This document shows positions 8,540 to 16,553 of a stretch of DNA of 64,000 nt, piece by piece. The stretch is from Caballeronia sordidicola (GTDB taxonomy: Bacteria > Pseudomonadota > Gammaproteobacteria > Burkholderiales > Burkholderiaceae). Location of the stretch: contig NZ_MTHB01000165.1 of assembly GCF_002220365.1 (NCBI RefSeq), positions 117,450-181,449 of the forward strand, written 5' to 3'. Within the stretch, counting starts at the first letter, position 1; the number at the start of each line of letters is the position of its first letter. The notes under the pieces were generated by a model. That model made no database searches. It worked only from the letters and a program-made list of their open reading frames with translations, and was not told the origin of the DNA. The position numbers and the translations under genes were made by a program.

Positions 8540-8685
8540 TGAGCCGTTTTCCTTCATACGAAATTCTGGCTTGCTAGCGCCAAGCGATTGATTTCGTTGG
8601 CGAATCGCCCCGGGTGGGTTGCCCTCCCTGATTCGCCACCAAGTTGTAAAGAAAGCCGCTGCTTCGAAAGAAGTAGCGGCTTTTT
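8540..8685 (+). ncRNA. Candidate structured small RNA
   Basis: Between two leftward genes lies a long hairpin, GGCGAATC (8599-8606) pairing with GATTCGCC (8630-8637) and inside it GGGTGGG (8612-8618) with CCCTCCC (8622-8628), followed within 15 bases by a strong terminator hairpin. A possible -10 box TACTAT lies near 8532. Two stacked hairpins ending in a terminator is how many small RNAs look. The boundaries and the strand are guesses; it could instead be the structured 3' end of the leftward antitoxin message. Confidence 0.3.
8652..8685. terminator. Rho-independent terminator, near-symmetrical
   Basis: A 14-bp stem (one G-U pair) closed by a GAAA tetraloop at 8666-8669, followed by a T-run on the plus strand and by a short T-run on the minus strand. 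It lies 21 bp past the stop of the leftward antitoxin gene and also ends the candidate rightward RNA. Confidence 0.85.
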
Positions 8686-8705
8686 GTTTGGTTGCGGCTT
8701 GACGC

Positions 8706-8978
8706 TCACCCCTTGCCCGTGTCCCACAAGGGCTTGACGGCCATCAAACGCTCTAAACCTCGATTGGCACCCTGTGGTGCATCGAGCAACTCAGTGAATA
8801 GCCACAACCTATTTTCGTTCACGCTGAAAAAAACCTGATCCGCCACCCTGGCTTTCGCGCGTTCGCGCGCAACTTCGGGCACTAAGTCCGTGCGATTCTT
8901 GCCCATCGGATTTGCTGCATGGTCGAACAAGTCGCGCTGCTCCGGCAGCACACGTAAATCGATGGAAGCGTCACGCAT
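8706..8978 (-). CDS. DUF1778 / TacA-type antitoxin, without its toxin
   Basis: Encodes 90 residues from the ATG at 8978, chosen because AAGGAAGAG precedes it. The sequence RDASIDLRVLPEQRDLFDHA, then GKNRTDLVPEVARERA, then DQVFFSVNENRLWLFTELLD and ERLMAVKPLWD, follows the DUF1778 antitoxin pattern from end to end: an N-terminal ribbon-helix-helix DNA-binding part and a C-terminal tail that wraps the partner. The partner is normally a GNAT acetyltransferase (TacT/AtaT) overlapping the antitoxin stop. Here a terminator begins 20 bp after the stop and no such gene follows, so this is an orphan. GNxxG-like substitutions in the helix (NPMGKNRTDLVPE) suggest drift. Confidence 0.85.
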   Translation of the reverse strand: MRDASIDLRVLPEQRDLFDHAANPMGKNRTDLVPEVARERAKARVADQVFFSVNENRLWLFTELLDAPQGANRGLERLMAVKPLWDTGKG

Positions 8979-9099
8979 GGGCTCTTCCTTTATATGTATG
9001 CACAACAGCTACGCATAGTAGGTTCAGGGGAACCTCTTTATTTCCTCAGAGCACCGTTCGCTGTTCGTTACGCGGCGAGGCTTATGCTCCATATTGGAT

Positions 9100-9696
9100 C
9101 TAAGCAAGCCCGAGCCAAGTTTTAACTCTTGCCCACCAACTCATTTGCACGTCCGTCAGCGGTTGTTGATAGTCCGCGAGCGTGTAGTTCGACCGATGAG
9201 GAGTGAATGATTGTGGAGATGATGGCGACTTGGCCGCCTCGGGCGGAGGAGTTCGCTGCTGCCTATCTAGCTCACGCTGACGCTTCAGGTGTGGAACCGA
9301 TTGCGTATGCTCGATAAAAGTATGTCCCGGGCCATACTCTGATATCGACACGGAATCGGCCTCTTTCGGAGCGACCGGTTTTCCGTTCTCGTCAACAGAA
9401 ACAGTTTCAACTTCAACTAGAGGGATACACCACGCTGCGTGCGCGCGATCTGTTCGCTCCCCGTTCGCATCAGCACAACGGAAAATGAAGTCTTCCGGAT
9501 ACTTGGACGCGTCCTTAATTTCCGTGCTTTGATTCCACGAATATTTGAATGCGATCGACCCGGGGTGCGGGGCGGAAGGCTCTTGCGCACCGCGTGGAAA
9601 TTGCTTTGCCATCTCTGTCGCTCCAGACGTAGAAATGCAGCCGCACGCAATGGCGGCGATACAGAGGCTAAGTGAGATGCGGCGATTGACCGTCAC
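9100..9696 (-). CDS. Exported protein of unknown family, candidate immunity partner
   Basis: Encodes 198 residues from a GTG at 9696 that overlaps the stop of the upstream metallopeptidase frame as GTGA. The N-terminus (RRISLSLCIAAIACGCIST) is a signal peptide with two cysteines near its end; it may be a lipoprotein, although the lipobox is not canonical. The mature part is about 175 residues, hydrophilic, with three conserved-looking cysteines or aromatics (FIFRCADANGER, AAWCIPLVEVE) and a Pro/Ser/Gln-rich tail ending WWARVKTWLG. Periplasmic proteins encoded directly after a PAAR effector are usually immunity proteins; that role is inferred from position only. Confidence 0.65.
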   Translation of the reverse strand: MTVNRRISLSLCIAAIACGCISTSGATEMAKQFPRGAQEPSAPHPGSIAFKYSWNQSTEIKDASKYPEDFIFRCADANGERTDRAHAAWCIPLVEVETVSVDENGKPVAPKEADSVSISEYGPGHTFIEHTQSVPHLKRQRELDRQQRTPPPEAAKSPSSPQSFTPHRSNYTLADYQQPLTDVQMSWWARVKTWLGLA

Positions 9697-10802
9697 TGTG
9701 CGATCTTGTCGAAGTATTCGTATCGAGCACGATAGCGCTTGCGCCCGTCCGTCTCGCACGGCGTTCCTTTGCTCGACCAATACATGTTGGCAGACTCCGC
9801 AAAGTCTTCAGTCATGTTGTTTCTCGCGTATTGCGATGGTGCCTGCCCATCGCTCGTCATAGCGTCCTGCCAGTCCTGTTTCTTTGCAGGATCGCTCCAC
9901 AAAGCTTCGCTCCACAGATGTCCCGTTTCATGCAGCATCGTGCTATCGACGTATCGCTGTGGAAAAGTTGACCAGCCTTTTCACGGAAAAAACGCAACAC
10001 CCTGTTTAATATTGGCGGTCGCGGCTGATGAGAATGACCAATCGCCGTATTCTTCCTGCCAGAGCACATCCCGAGGGTTAGGCAAGGCATTAAGCGAAAC
10101 CCTGTCCAAGTCTTTGTACTGCTGCGGCGGAACGGCTTCAAGCGCCTTCGCGATCTCTTTCTGACCGGGTATGCCGTAGCCTTGCGCCGGAGTCTGCGCG
10201 GGCACGTAAATACTGACCGGACGACCGATTACGGTAGCGTCGTACTGAGTTGCAGCACCTGCCCCACCGCCGGGAAAGTCGAAGGTAGTCTGTTTGCCAG
10301 GGCTTACCGTGACGTGGTTTACGTGCTTGTATAAGTCAGCTGGCGCGTCAATGCGAGCTTTCGAACCGTCGAGATAGGAGCAGTCTGTTTTGGGCTTTGC
10401 ATCGGGTACAGGGGCTGGATAGATTCCTTCTGAATTGTCATCGTCGGCAACGCGCGCTGACGAGGCCAGAGTTGAAGCACCGCTGAAGCCTCCCGCCGCA
10501 GTCCTCGCGACCGCCGATCCTTCATCCGTGGTGAGGAAGATTCCCGGGTTCTTGCCCACGATAACCCAATTCTTTCCGCAGGGGCACAGCACGGGATCGC
10601 CGTCGAGAACAGCGTCGCGTCCTTTTTCCGATATTCCTTTGCCAGTGCCATATATCTTGAATGCGCCCTTGCAGTTACCGCAGGTCGTCTCATCGCCGCT
10701 CAGGGCGATCTTCTTCCCGTCATCGTGAAACGTCGATGAGTAAGCCATAACAAAACCGCCCGTCGTAGTCGGATCAGCATGCCGAACTGCCGCCTTACGC
10801 AT
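9693..10802 (-). pseudogene. PAAR-domain metallopeptidase effector interrupted by an in-frame TGA
   Basis: The frame from the ATG at 10802 runs 273 codons to a TGA at 9981-9983 and then continues in the same frame to 9693. The first 90 residues are a PAAR-type tip domain (VRHADPTTTGGFVMAYSS, with TCGNC and LCPCG cysteine pairs); a linker follows; after the TGA come STMLHETGHLWSEALW, an HExxH zinc-peptidase motif, and EDFAES, a likely third ligand. Joined across the TGA the product would be 369 residues, a spike-borne T6SS peptidase toxin. As it stands the catalytic part is cut off. The start overlaps the stop of the upstream PAAR gene as ATGCGTAA. One nonsense mutation fits better than a frameshift because both parts share a frame. 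Confidence 0.75.
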
Positions 10803-11175
10803 GGATGGTCCCACTGTTCGTGTCGGCAATCGGCGGCAGCGTATAGGCGGGATCGAACAGGCCGGGAATTAGTTCGCCCTCTCGAACCGTGATGCCGAAT
10901 CCATCCTGCAATGTTTCCGCGATCGTGTCGCCGTTGCTTAGCCGAGAACCGACCAGCGCGAACGGCTTGTCTTCCCAAGCAGCAGCGAACCCCGCGCCGT
11001 CAATAATGCAAGCCTCGCTGCCATCGGCGTATGTGACGATATCGCCCACACGGGCCAAGGCCAATACTTTGTATTCCGCCTTCGTTGATACCCGCGTGAC
11101 ATGTCCTCCGTCCTTAGTGCGTGAGCCTATGGTTACAAAAAGGTAGGTCGTTTCGGTGTTCTTCTGTTCAGGCAT
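10795..11175 (-). CDS. PAAR-domain protein (T6SS spike tip)
   Basis: Encodes 126 residues. The pattern T-I-G-S-x-T-x-D-G-G-H-V, then A-R-V-G-D-I-V-x-Y, then A-F-A-A-x-W-E-D-K-P-F-A-L-V-G-S-x-L-S-N-G-D is that of PAAR domains, which fold into a small cone that sharpens the VgrG spike of type VI secretion systems and carries effectors. The whole protein is essentially the one domain. The ATG at 11175 has AGGAGA six bases upstream. Its stop overlaps the start of the effector gene, so the two are made together. No VgrG or other T6SS gene lies in the window, so the cassette depends on a secretion system elsewhere. Confidence 0.8.
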   Translation of the reverse strand: MPEQKNTETTYLFVTIGSRTKDGGHVTRVSTKAEYKVLALARVGDIVTYADGSEACIIDGAGFAAAWEDKPFALVGSRLSNGDTIAETLQDGFGITVREGELIPGLFDPAYTLPPIADTNSGTIHA

Positions 11176-11554
11176 TCAAGTCTCCTAAGTGAATGGATGC
11201 AGCGACTACGCGCTACGTTTCTCAGCATAACCATCGTTCACAAAATTATTTGTCAAGAATGATCAGGAACGGGCGGCCTTCAAGCGGATGGACTGATGCG
11301 CAGTCCTTGTCGCGACAAAAAATGACCCTTTTTATGCTGATCTCTTCCGACTTTCGACCTGTGCGGCTAAGTACGTCAGAGAAGCCAGTCCTGATGGCGG
11401 CGCGCTCGCCTATTTTTGTTGCTGGCTATGTCATACGCTCTTGTTATTGAAACCCTCCAGCCGCCAAGTGCGCAGTCGCAGTAGTTCATGCGTCGCCTCG
11501 CGTGTGCGGAGCACTTCCAGTCGTGCGCTGAAGTGATGCAGGTTCGGAAACAGG
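11176..11554. other. Gene-free stretch
   Basis: Holds the ribosome binding site and presumably the promoter of the leftward PAAR gene. The 16 bases at 11199-11214 match 8482-8497, in front of the membrane-protein gene ending at 7997, in all but two positions. I see no gene. Confidence 0.5.
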
Positions 11555-12043
11555 TTACTCAGCGGGCCGCGCACGGCACCCGCTTATTGCGGAATTCAAA
11601 TCGGCTTTTGCGCGGGTAACGCTAGGCGACAGCGCCGGTGTTGAAGGGACGATCGACGTCCGTCGCCAGGTTATTGGAAAATGAAAATTGTCTCCTGGAC
11701 AAACAATCATTACCCTCCAGTCGAGCTCAGCCAATCGCCGCTCGACGTCTTTATCCCGCTTGGCGTTCGCGCCGAGTTTCGGTTGCCAAAAATCGAGCCG
11801 CGACTTGGGCAAGCGCGCTAAGCGGCAACCCTCGTGCATATGCCAAAAGCAGCCGTGGACGAATATCACCTTGCGCCTTCGCGCGAATACCAAATCGGGA
11901 CACCCTGGCAGACTCTTCCCATGCAACCGATACCGGAACCCCATTCGATGAACGAGGCTGCGGACGGTGCGCTCAGGCTTGGTGTGTTTGGCTTTGATAC
12001 GCGCCATTCGTTCACTACGCTCGAGGGGAGTCGAAGTGTCCAT
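11555..12043 (-). CDS. vsr: Very-short-patch mismatch endonuclease (Vsr) with an abnormal C-terminus
   Basis: Encodes 162 residues. Vsr nicks 5' of the T in T:G mismatches made by deamination of 5-methylcytosine. Residues 1-114 match the family: catalytic Asp50 (GCPDLVF), His63, Trp67 and His68 (FVHGCFWHMH), zinc-ligand candidates His70 and Cys73, then FWQPKLGANAKRD and RRLAELDWRVMIV. At that point Vsr proteins read W-E-C and a final helix; here it reads CPGDNFHFPITW followed by about 40 unrelated residues. The end has therefore been replaced by a deletion or shift, and activity is doubtful. No cytosine methylase gene, the usual partner, is in the window. The start is the ATG at 12043; ATG 12052 and GTG 12055 are alternatives. 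Confidence 0.8.
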   Translation of the reverse strand: MDTSTPLERSERMARIKAKHTKPERTVRSLVHRMGFRYRLHGKSLPGCPDLVFARRRKVIFVHGCFWHMHEGCRLARLPKSRLDFWQPKLGANAKRDKDVERRLAELDWRVMIVCPGDNFHFPITWRRTSIVPSTPALSPSVTRAKADLNSAISGCRARPAE

Positions 12044-12334
12044 AGGTCCCATCACTTAGCGCTACTGTCCGCCACCCCACGCTGTCAGATTGTATCGTGC
12101 AGGGGTGGTGCTGTGGGTTCAAGAGCTTCGTTGACCGGGGGTACGATTGCTCGGTACAACCACCCAAGAAGCGACCCACTGCGGCGAGGGCCATGTCATG
12201 AAGTGACCGTCTAGTCTCGGTACTCGAAGCACCTATACTTGTGACTACGCTTGATCGATGCACTGGGCGAAAACGCTATTTGGTACCGTTCACGTCACAA
12301 TCGAACACTGTCCGATTCAATGGCGTTGAGGTGA

Positions 12335-13276
12335 CTAGTTCGATTCGTTGGCTTTAGTGGCAACCACTACTTGTCCTGCACTAAACGCGCCCACGGTCAA
12401 CCTGTTGAAAACGCCCGCATGCGTGACATTCATCCCATGCGAAGCGCCTTCAATCGTCACTCTCCGCGCTCCTTCGATCCAACCTTCCAGCGCTCCCACC
12501 GCATCCCGAAACATCCGCGGACTCTTCTCCCCATCGATTAGCAACGCAGGGCATTGCACCCTCGCCGCTGAATGCGCGTCGTAGGCCGGCAACGGATCTC
12601 TGAACTGCAGCGCCAACGTGTTCGCGTTATCCATCGCCATCGCCTTGAACTCCTTCGGACTCCTCGCCCAAAAACCCGGCCGACTCACCGAATCCACAAA
12701 AAGCTCCAACCCCGCATCAACCTCCCCGCTACCAATCAACTCCGCCGCCTTCGCCCGCAGCGCATTAATCGGCGCCGGCAGCACCGTCCGCGCTCTCCCA
12801 TCATCACCAGACCGAGCCACCGCCCCACCCGGATCAGCAAGCACCAACGATTTCACCAGCTCCGGATACCTCACGGCCAAATGAAACGCAACACACCCAC
12901 CCCGCGAGTGCCCGACAACATGAACCGCCCCAACGCCCAAGAGCTCGATAAACCGCCCCAACTCATCAACATGCGCGTCCCAGCTAAACTGCCTTGATCC
13001 ACCAGCCATTGCACCAAACCCCAACACCCCCGAAGGCCAATAATGCGAAAGACTCGGCGCGACACATCGATACTGCTTGGCAAGCGGCCCTAACTGCGGC
13101 TTCCAGTATCGAAAGTCACAAAGCGAGCCATGCACGAACAGCATCACCTCATGATGCTCGTGCCCGGTCTGTACAAAGGGAATTTGCAAACCATCATCAA
13201 GCGTGGCGATATCCGGTTCTGGCAGGCCAAAAAGTTGCGAGGAATCCACCCCGTCCAACAGCTTCATCCGTTGCAA
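12335..13276 (-). CDS. Alpha/beta hydrolase
   Basis: Encodes 313 residues. A serine hydrolase of the alpha/beta fold: oxyanion strand LFVHGS (46-51), nucleophile elbow GHSRGG with Ser124, acid candidate Asp248 (LLIDGEKSP) and catalytic His280 (ASHGMN). No signal peptide, so cytoplasmic. The substrate cannot be told from sequence; haloperoxidase- and esterase-like members share this pattern. It is the first gene of ordinary core-like composition after the island, and lies 47 bp after the leftward DedA-rhodanese gene, so the two may be co-transcribed. Confidence 0.85.
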   Translation of the reverse strand: MQRMKLLDGVDSSQLFGLPEPDIATLDDGLQIPFVQTGHEHHEVMLFVHGSLCDFRYWKPQLGPLAKQYRCVAPSLSHYWPSGVLGFGAMAGGSRQFSWDAHVDELGRFIELLGVGAVHVVGHSRGGCVAFHLAVRYPELVKSLVLADPGGAVARSGDDGRARTVLPAPINALRAKAAELIGSGEVDAGLELFVDSVSRPGFWARSPKEFKAMAMDNANTLALQFRDPLPAYDAHSAARVQCPALLIDGEKSPRMFRDAVGALEGWIEGARRVTIEGASHGMNVTHAGVFNRLTVGAFSAGQVVVATKANESN

Positions 13277-13323
13277 CTCCGATTAACGAAATACCGCGAA
13301 AAACAAAACCCCGCAGCAAAACC

Positions 13324-14379
13324 TCACTCCGGCGCCGTAGCCCGAACAGTAACCATATCGCCCATGCTCCTATCATCGTCATCATCGAGCGAAGAGGATG
13401 AAGAAGACTCCGAATCCAACGACCCAGCCGTCCGTAAAGAATCAAAAGGAATCGCCTCCACCGGAAACCCCTTCTTCTCCCAAGCGTCCAACCCGCCCTT
13501 CAGCGGCCGCACATTCCGAAACCCCTTCGCTTTCAACTGCCGCACGATCTGCTTCGCCGTCGCTTCATTCGGACACACGCAATACACCACGACTTCGTGT
13601 TCCTGAAACATCTCATCGACTTTCCCTGACGACTGCAAATCCAGCGGAATCGCGCCTGCAATCCGATGCGCCTCCTTCCTCCTCACCTCTTCCGGCCGGG
13701 CATCGAAAATAACGGGCGGTGCGTCAGACCGCATCATTTCATCGAGTTGTTCGGGCGAGATCCGATACTTCGCGAGCCATCGACGAAACTGCAGGCGACG
13801 CACCCACCGGTACGCCAAAAACGCGCCTGCAGCCATCCCGAGCACATCGAGCGCGGTGAGCCCATATGTCCTCACGAACATCAGCAGTTGCGCGACTTCG
13901 GCCTTCAAGATCGCGCCGCCAAGCATCCACGCCGACGCCCAAAGCGTCGCGCCCACCAGATCCCAGAACACGAAAACCCGCACATCGATCAGCGTCGTGC
14001 CCAGCAACGGCGACGACACCAATCCCAATCCCGGCACGAATTTAGAGAGCGCCAACAAAGGCACGCCGAATCGCTCGAACCAATGCCGGGCGGTACGCAA
14101 AGTGGTATCGAGGGAAAGAGAAAACCGCACGAGCGAGTTCAGAAACCGCCGGCCATACAAACGCCCGGCAGCGAACCAAAGCGAATCGGCGATGATCACC
14201 GCAATGACCGCGGCCGCCAACATATGCCAGAACGAAGCCAGCCCCGCCGCGACTAACGTGCCGGCCAGCACCAGCATGGGTGCAGCGGGAATGGGGACGC
14301 CAAGTTGGGTGGCGAGCACGCTGACGAACACGGCCCACGCGCCCCACGACGACACAACGGAAATCGGGACGTGCGGCAA
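13324..14379 (-). CDS. DedA-family membrane protein fused to a rhodanese domain
   Basis: Encodes 351 residues. Residues about 1-195 are a DedA/SNARE-associated domain with several membrane helices and the motif FVPGLGLVSSPLLG in the re-entrant region (DedA proteins act as lipid flippases or keep the proton gradient). Residues about 205-310 are a rhodanese domain: VIFDARPEEV, then VVYCVCPNEAT with the active-site cysteine at 267 (a second at 269), then LKGGLDAWEKKGFP. The tail (about 320-351) is Ser/Asp-rich (SESSSSSSLDDDDD). The fusion is found in several Proteobacteria and suggests a membrane-tethered sulfur or redox role. A 9-bp tandem repeat lies in the presumed leader, 47-91 bp before the start. 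Confidence 0.9.
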   Translation of the reverse strand: MPHVPISVVSSWGAWAVFVSVLATQLGVPIPAAPMLVLAGTLVAAGLASFWHMLAAAVIAVIIADSLWFAAGRLYGRRFLNSLVRFSLSLDTTLRTARHWFERFGVPLLALSKFVPGLGLVSSPLLGTTLIDVRVFVFWDLVGATLWASAWMLGGAILKAEVAQLLMFVRTYGLTALDVLGMAAGAFLAYRWVRRLQFRRWLAKYRISPEQLDEMMRSDAPPVIFDARPEEVRRKEAHRIAGAIPLDLQSSGKVDEMFQEHEVVVYCVCPNEATAKQIVRQLKAKGFRNVRPLKGGLDAWEKKGFPVEAIPFDSLRTAGSLDSESSSSSSLDDDDDRSMGDMVTVRATAPE

Positions 14380-14425
14380 TTCGGGCTCCTTCGGGACGAT
14401 GCGCAGCGCCGCGTGTCAGATAGAA

Positions 14426-14470
14426 CGGACAAACCGGACAAGCCGGACAAGCCGGACAAGCCGGAGAAAC
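14426..14470. repeat. Tandem repeat, five 9-bp units
   Basis: Units read CGGACAAAC, CGGACAAGC three times, CGGAGAAAC. They sit between the DedA-rhodanese start and the GntR-type regulator stop, in the likely 5' leader of the former. A 9-bp period keeps reading frame (GLSGLSGLS on the minus strand) but no gene uses it. Confidence 0.9.
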
Positions 14471-14553
14471 CAATCAAAACAGCGCTCGGACCCGCAACTT
14501 TATCGCGAAAATGAAAATATCGCCGAACGGACCGAACGTCGATTTTCTCCGCC

Positions 14554-15261
14554 CTACCCCTCAATTCGCGCCCGCGTCACCCCCAGCAAACCGCCCATCG
14601 CGTCACGCGCCGCCGCCGAATTCCGCGCGACGATGGCATCGAAAACGGCCGTATGTTCCGCCATCGATGCGTTGAAAACCTCCGCCCGCCGCGCATTCAA
14701 CCGCAACTGCGCCTCAAGCGTGCGCTCGATCAATGTCCCGAGCGGCACCAGCAATTCATTGCTGCACGCATTCAACACGCTCAGATGAAACCGCAGATCG
14801 GCACGAACCCATTCATCGACATTGCGAGCATCCAGCATCGCCCGGTGCGCATCGTTGAGGCGCGCCAACGCGTCGTCATCATGATTCGCAGCAGCCAACG
14901 CAGCCGCATACGGCTCGATCATCTCGCGCATTTCCTGCAGCTTGATCGCGAACTGCAGCGGCTTGGCGACGCGCGAATACCATTCGAGAACGTCGGCGTC
15001 GAGAAGATTCCAGGCCTGCCGAGGCCGCACGCGCGTGCCAATCTTCGGCCGCGATTCAATCAATCCTTTCGATGTCAGCGTGCGCAACGCCTCGCGCAAC
15101 ACGGTCCGGCTGACGCCAAAACGCTCCATCAGTTCGGCTTCGCGCGGCAGCGTAGACGCAGGCGGAAAATCGCCGCGCAAAATCTCGGTGCCAAGGTCGT
15201 ACGCCACGCGTCCGTGCAGATCTTGCTGGATATCCTTCCCCTTTCCTAAGATTGTCGCCAA
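14554..15261 (-). CDS. dgoR: GntR/FadR-family regulator, likely of galactonate use
   Basis: Encodes 235 residues. The N-terminal winged helix (about 15-80) includes LPREAELMERFGVSRTVLRE and the wing SRPKIGTRV; the C-terminal FCD domain (about 105-230) has the metal/ligand-binding helices with RADLRFHLSVLNACSN. It is divergent from galactonate dehydratase with a 143-bp intergenic region that contains a perfect palindrome, the usual site for such a regulator. In E. coli DgoR is the galactonate-responsive repressor of the dgo operon; the name here rests on this context and on similarity of fold. Confidence 0.8.
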   Translation of the reverse strand: MATILGKGKDIQQDLHGRVAYDLGTEILRGDFPPASTLPREAELMERFGVSRTVLREALRTLTSKGLIESRPKIGTRVRPRQAWNLLDADVLEWYSRVAKPLQFAIKLQEMREMIEPYAAALAAANHDDDALARLNDAHRAMLDARNVDEWVRADLRFHLSVLNACSNELLVPLGTLIERTLEAQLRLNARRAEVFNASMAEHTAVFDAIVARNSAAARDAMGGLLGVTRARIEG

Positions 15262-15313
15262 GCAATCGAAACCACGCGATTATACGGACCCTTCCCCGAC
15301 AAGGGTTTCCGTC

Positions 15314-15327
15314 TAATAGTACTATTA
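15314..15327. promoter_or_regulatory. Perfect 14-bp palindrome, candidate GntR-type operator
   Basis: TAATAGTACTATTA reads the same on both strands and lies in the short divergent region between the GntR/FadR regulator and galactonate dehydratase. FadR-type dimers bind palindromes of this size. The AT-rich flank (taatatac) just downstream is a plausible -10 region for the dehydratase, so binding would block it. Confidence 0.7.
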
Positions 15328-15404
15328 ATATACACACCAAACGGATTTTTGATAGCATAGAAACCCTCGTTCCCCACTCACTGTAAAAATCAGGAGACGC
15401 CAGC

Positions 15405-16553
15405 ATGAAAATCACCAAACTCGAGACTTTTATCGTTCCGCCGCGCTGGTGCTTCCTGAAGATCACGACAGATGAAGGCATCGTCGGCTGGGGTGAACCG
15501 GTGGTCGAAGGCCGCGCGCACACGGTCGCGGCGGCAGTCGATGAGCTGTCGGACTATCTGATCGGCAAGGACCCGCTGCTGATCGAAGACCATTGGCAGG
15601 TCATGTATCGCGCGGGGTTTTATCGCGGCGGCCCGATCGGCATGAGCGCGATTGCGGGCGTCGACCAGGCGCTGTGGGACATCAAGGGCAAGCACCACGG
15701 CGTGCCCATTCACGCGCTGCTCGGCGGCCAGGTCCGCGACCGGATCAAGGTGTATTCGTGGATCGGCGGCGACCGCCCGAGCGATGTTGCGAACAACGCA
15801 CGCGCCGTCGTGGACCGTGGTTTCAAGGCGGTGAAGATGAACGGTTCGGAAGAACTTCAGATCATCGATACCTTCGACAAAGTCCAGGCCGTCATCAACA
15901 ACGTGGCGGCGGTGCGTGAGGCGGTGGGACCGAATATTGGCATCGGCGTGGACTTCCACGGCCGCGTGCACAAGCCGATGGCGAAGGTGCTCGCGAAGGA
16001 GCTCGACCCGTTCAAGCTGCTGTTTATCGAAGAGCCGGTGCTGTCGGAGAACGTTGAGGCGTTACGCGACATCGTGAACCAGACGAGCACGCCGATCGCG
16101 CTCGGCGAGCGTTTGTACTCGCGCTGGGACTTCAAGCACATCCTGGCCGGCGGTTATGTGGACATCATCCAGCCGGACGCGTCGCACGCGGGCGGGATCA
16201 CGGAGTGCCGCAAGATTGCTTCGATGGCCGAAGCCTACGACGTCGCCCTCGCCCTCCATTGCCCGCTCGGGCCCATTGCGCTCGCGACCTGCCTGCAAAT
16301 CGATGCGGTCAGCTACAACGCTTTCATCCAGGAGCAAAGCCTCGGGATTCACTACAACAAGGGCAACGACCTCCTCGATTACATCAAGAACCCGGAAGTC
16401 TTCAAATACGAGGACGGCATGGTGATGATTCCGCAAGGGCCAGGCTTGGGCATCGAGGTGAACGAGGAGAAGGTGCGCGAGATGGCGAAGGTTGGGCATC
16501 GCTGGCGCAATCCGGTGTGGCGTCACGCGGACGGCAGCGTTGCAGAGTGGTGA
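15405..16553 (+). CDS. dgoD: D-galactonate dehydratase
   Basis: Encodes 382 residues. An enolase-superfamily enzyme (mandelate racemase branch) that converts D-galactonate to 2-keto-3-deoxy-D-galactonate in the cytoplasm. The key residues are all in the expected places: Mg ligands Asp183 (GVDFHG), Glu209 (FIEEP) and Glu235 (LGERLYSR), the bases His185 and His285 (LHCPLGP), and Glu310. AGGAGA precedes the ATG. No other dgo genes (kinase, aldolase, transporter) lie next to it, so the pathway must be completed elsewhere. Confidence 0.95.
   Translation: MKITKLETFIVPPRWCFLKITTDEGIVGWGEPVVEGRAHTVAAAVDELSDYLIGKDPLLIEDHWQVMYRAGFYRGGPIGMSAIAGVDQALWDIKGKHHGVPIHALLGGQVRDRIKVYSWIGGDRPSDVANNARAVVDRGFKAVKMNGSEELQIIDTFDKVQAVINNVAAVREAVGPNIGIGVDFHGRVHKPMAKVLAKELDPFKLLFIEEPVLSENVEALRDIVNQTSTPIALGERLYSRWDFKHILAGGYVDIIQPDASHAGGITECRKIASMAEAYDVALALHCPLGPIALATCLQIDAVSYNAFIQEQSLGIHYNKGNDLLDYIKNPEVFKYEDGMVMIPQGPGLGIEVNEEKVREMAKVGHRWRNPVWRHADGSVAEW

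Noticed and set aside
8599..8685. CRISPR-like repeat
   Set aside because: Only one hairpin copy; no regularly spaced repeats with unique spacers are seen anywhere in the window.
9981..9983. TGA read as selenocysteine in the PAAR effector
   Set aside because: No SECIS-like hairpin was noticed right after it and zinc peptidases of this type do not use selenocysteine; a nonsense mutation is simpler.
12044..12334. An attachment site at the right border of the island
   Set aside because: Composition changes here, but no tRNA gene, integrase or flanking direct repeat was found to support a site.
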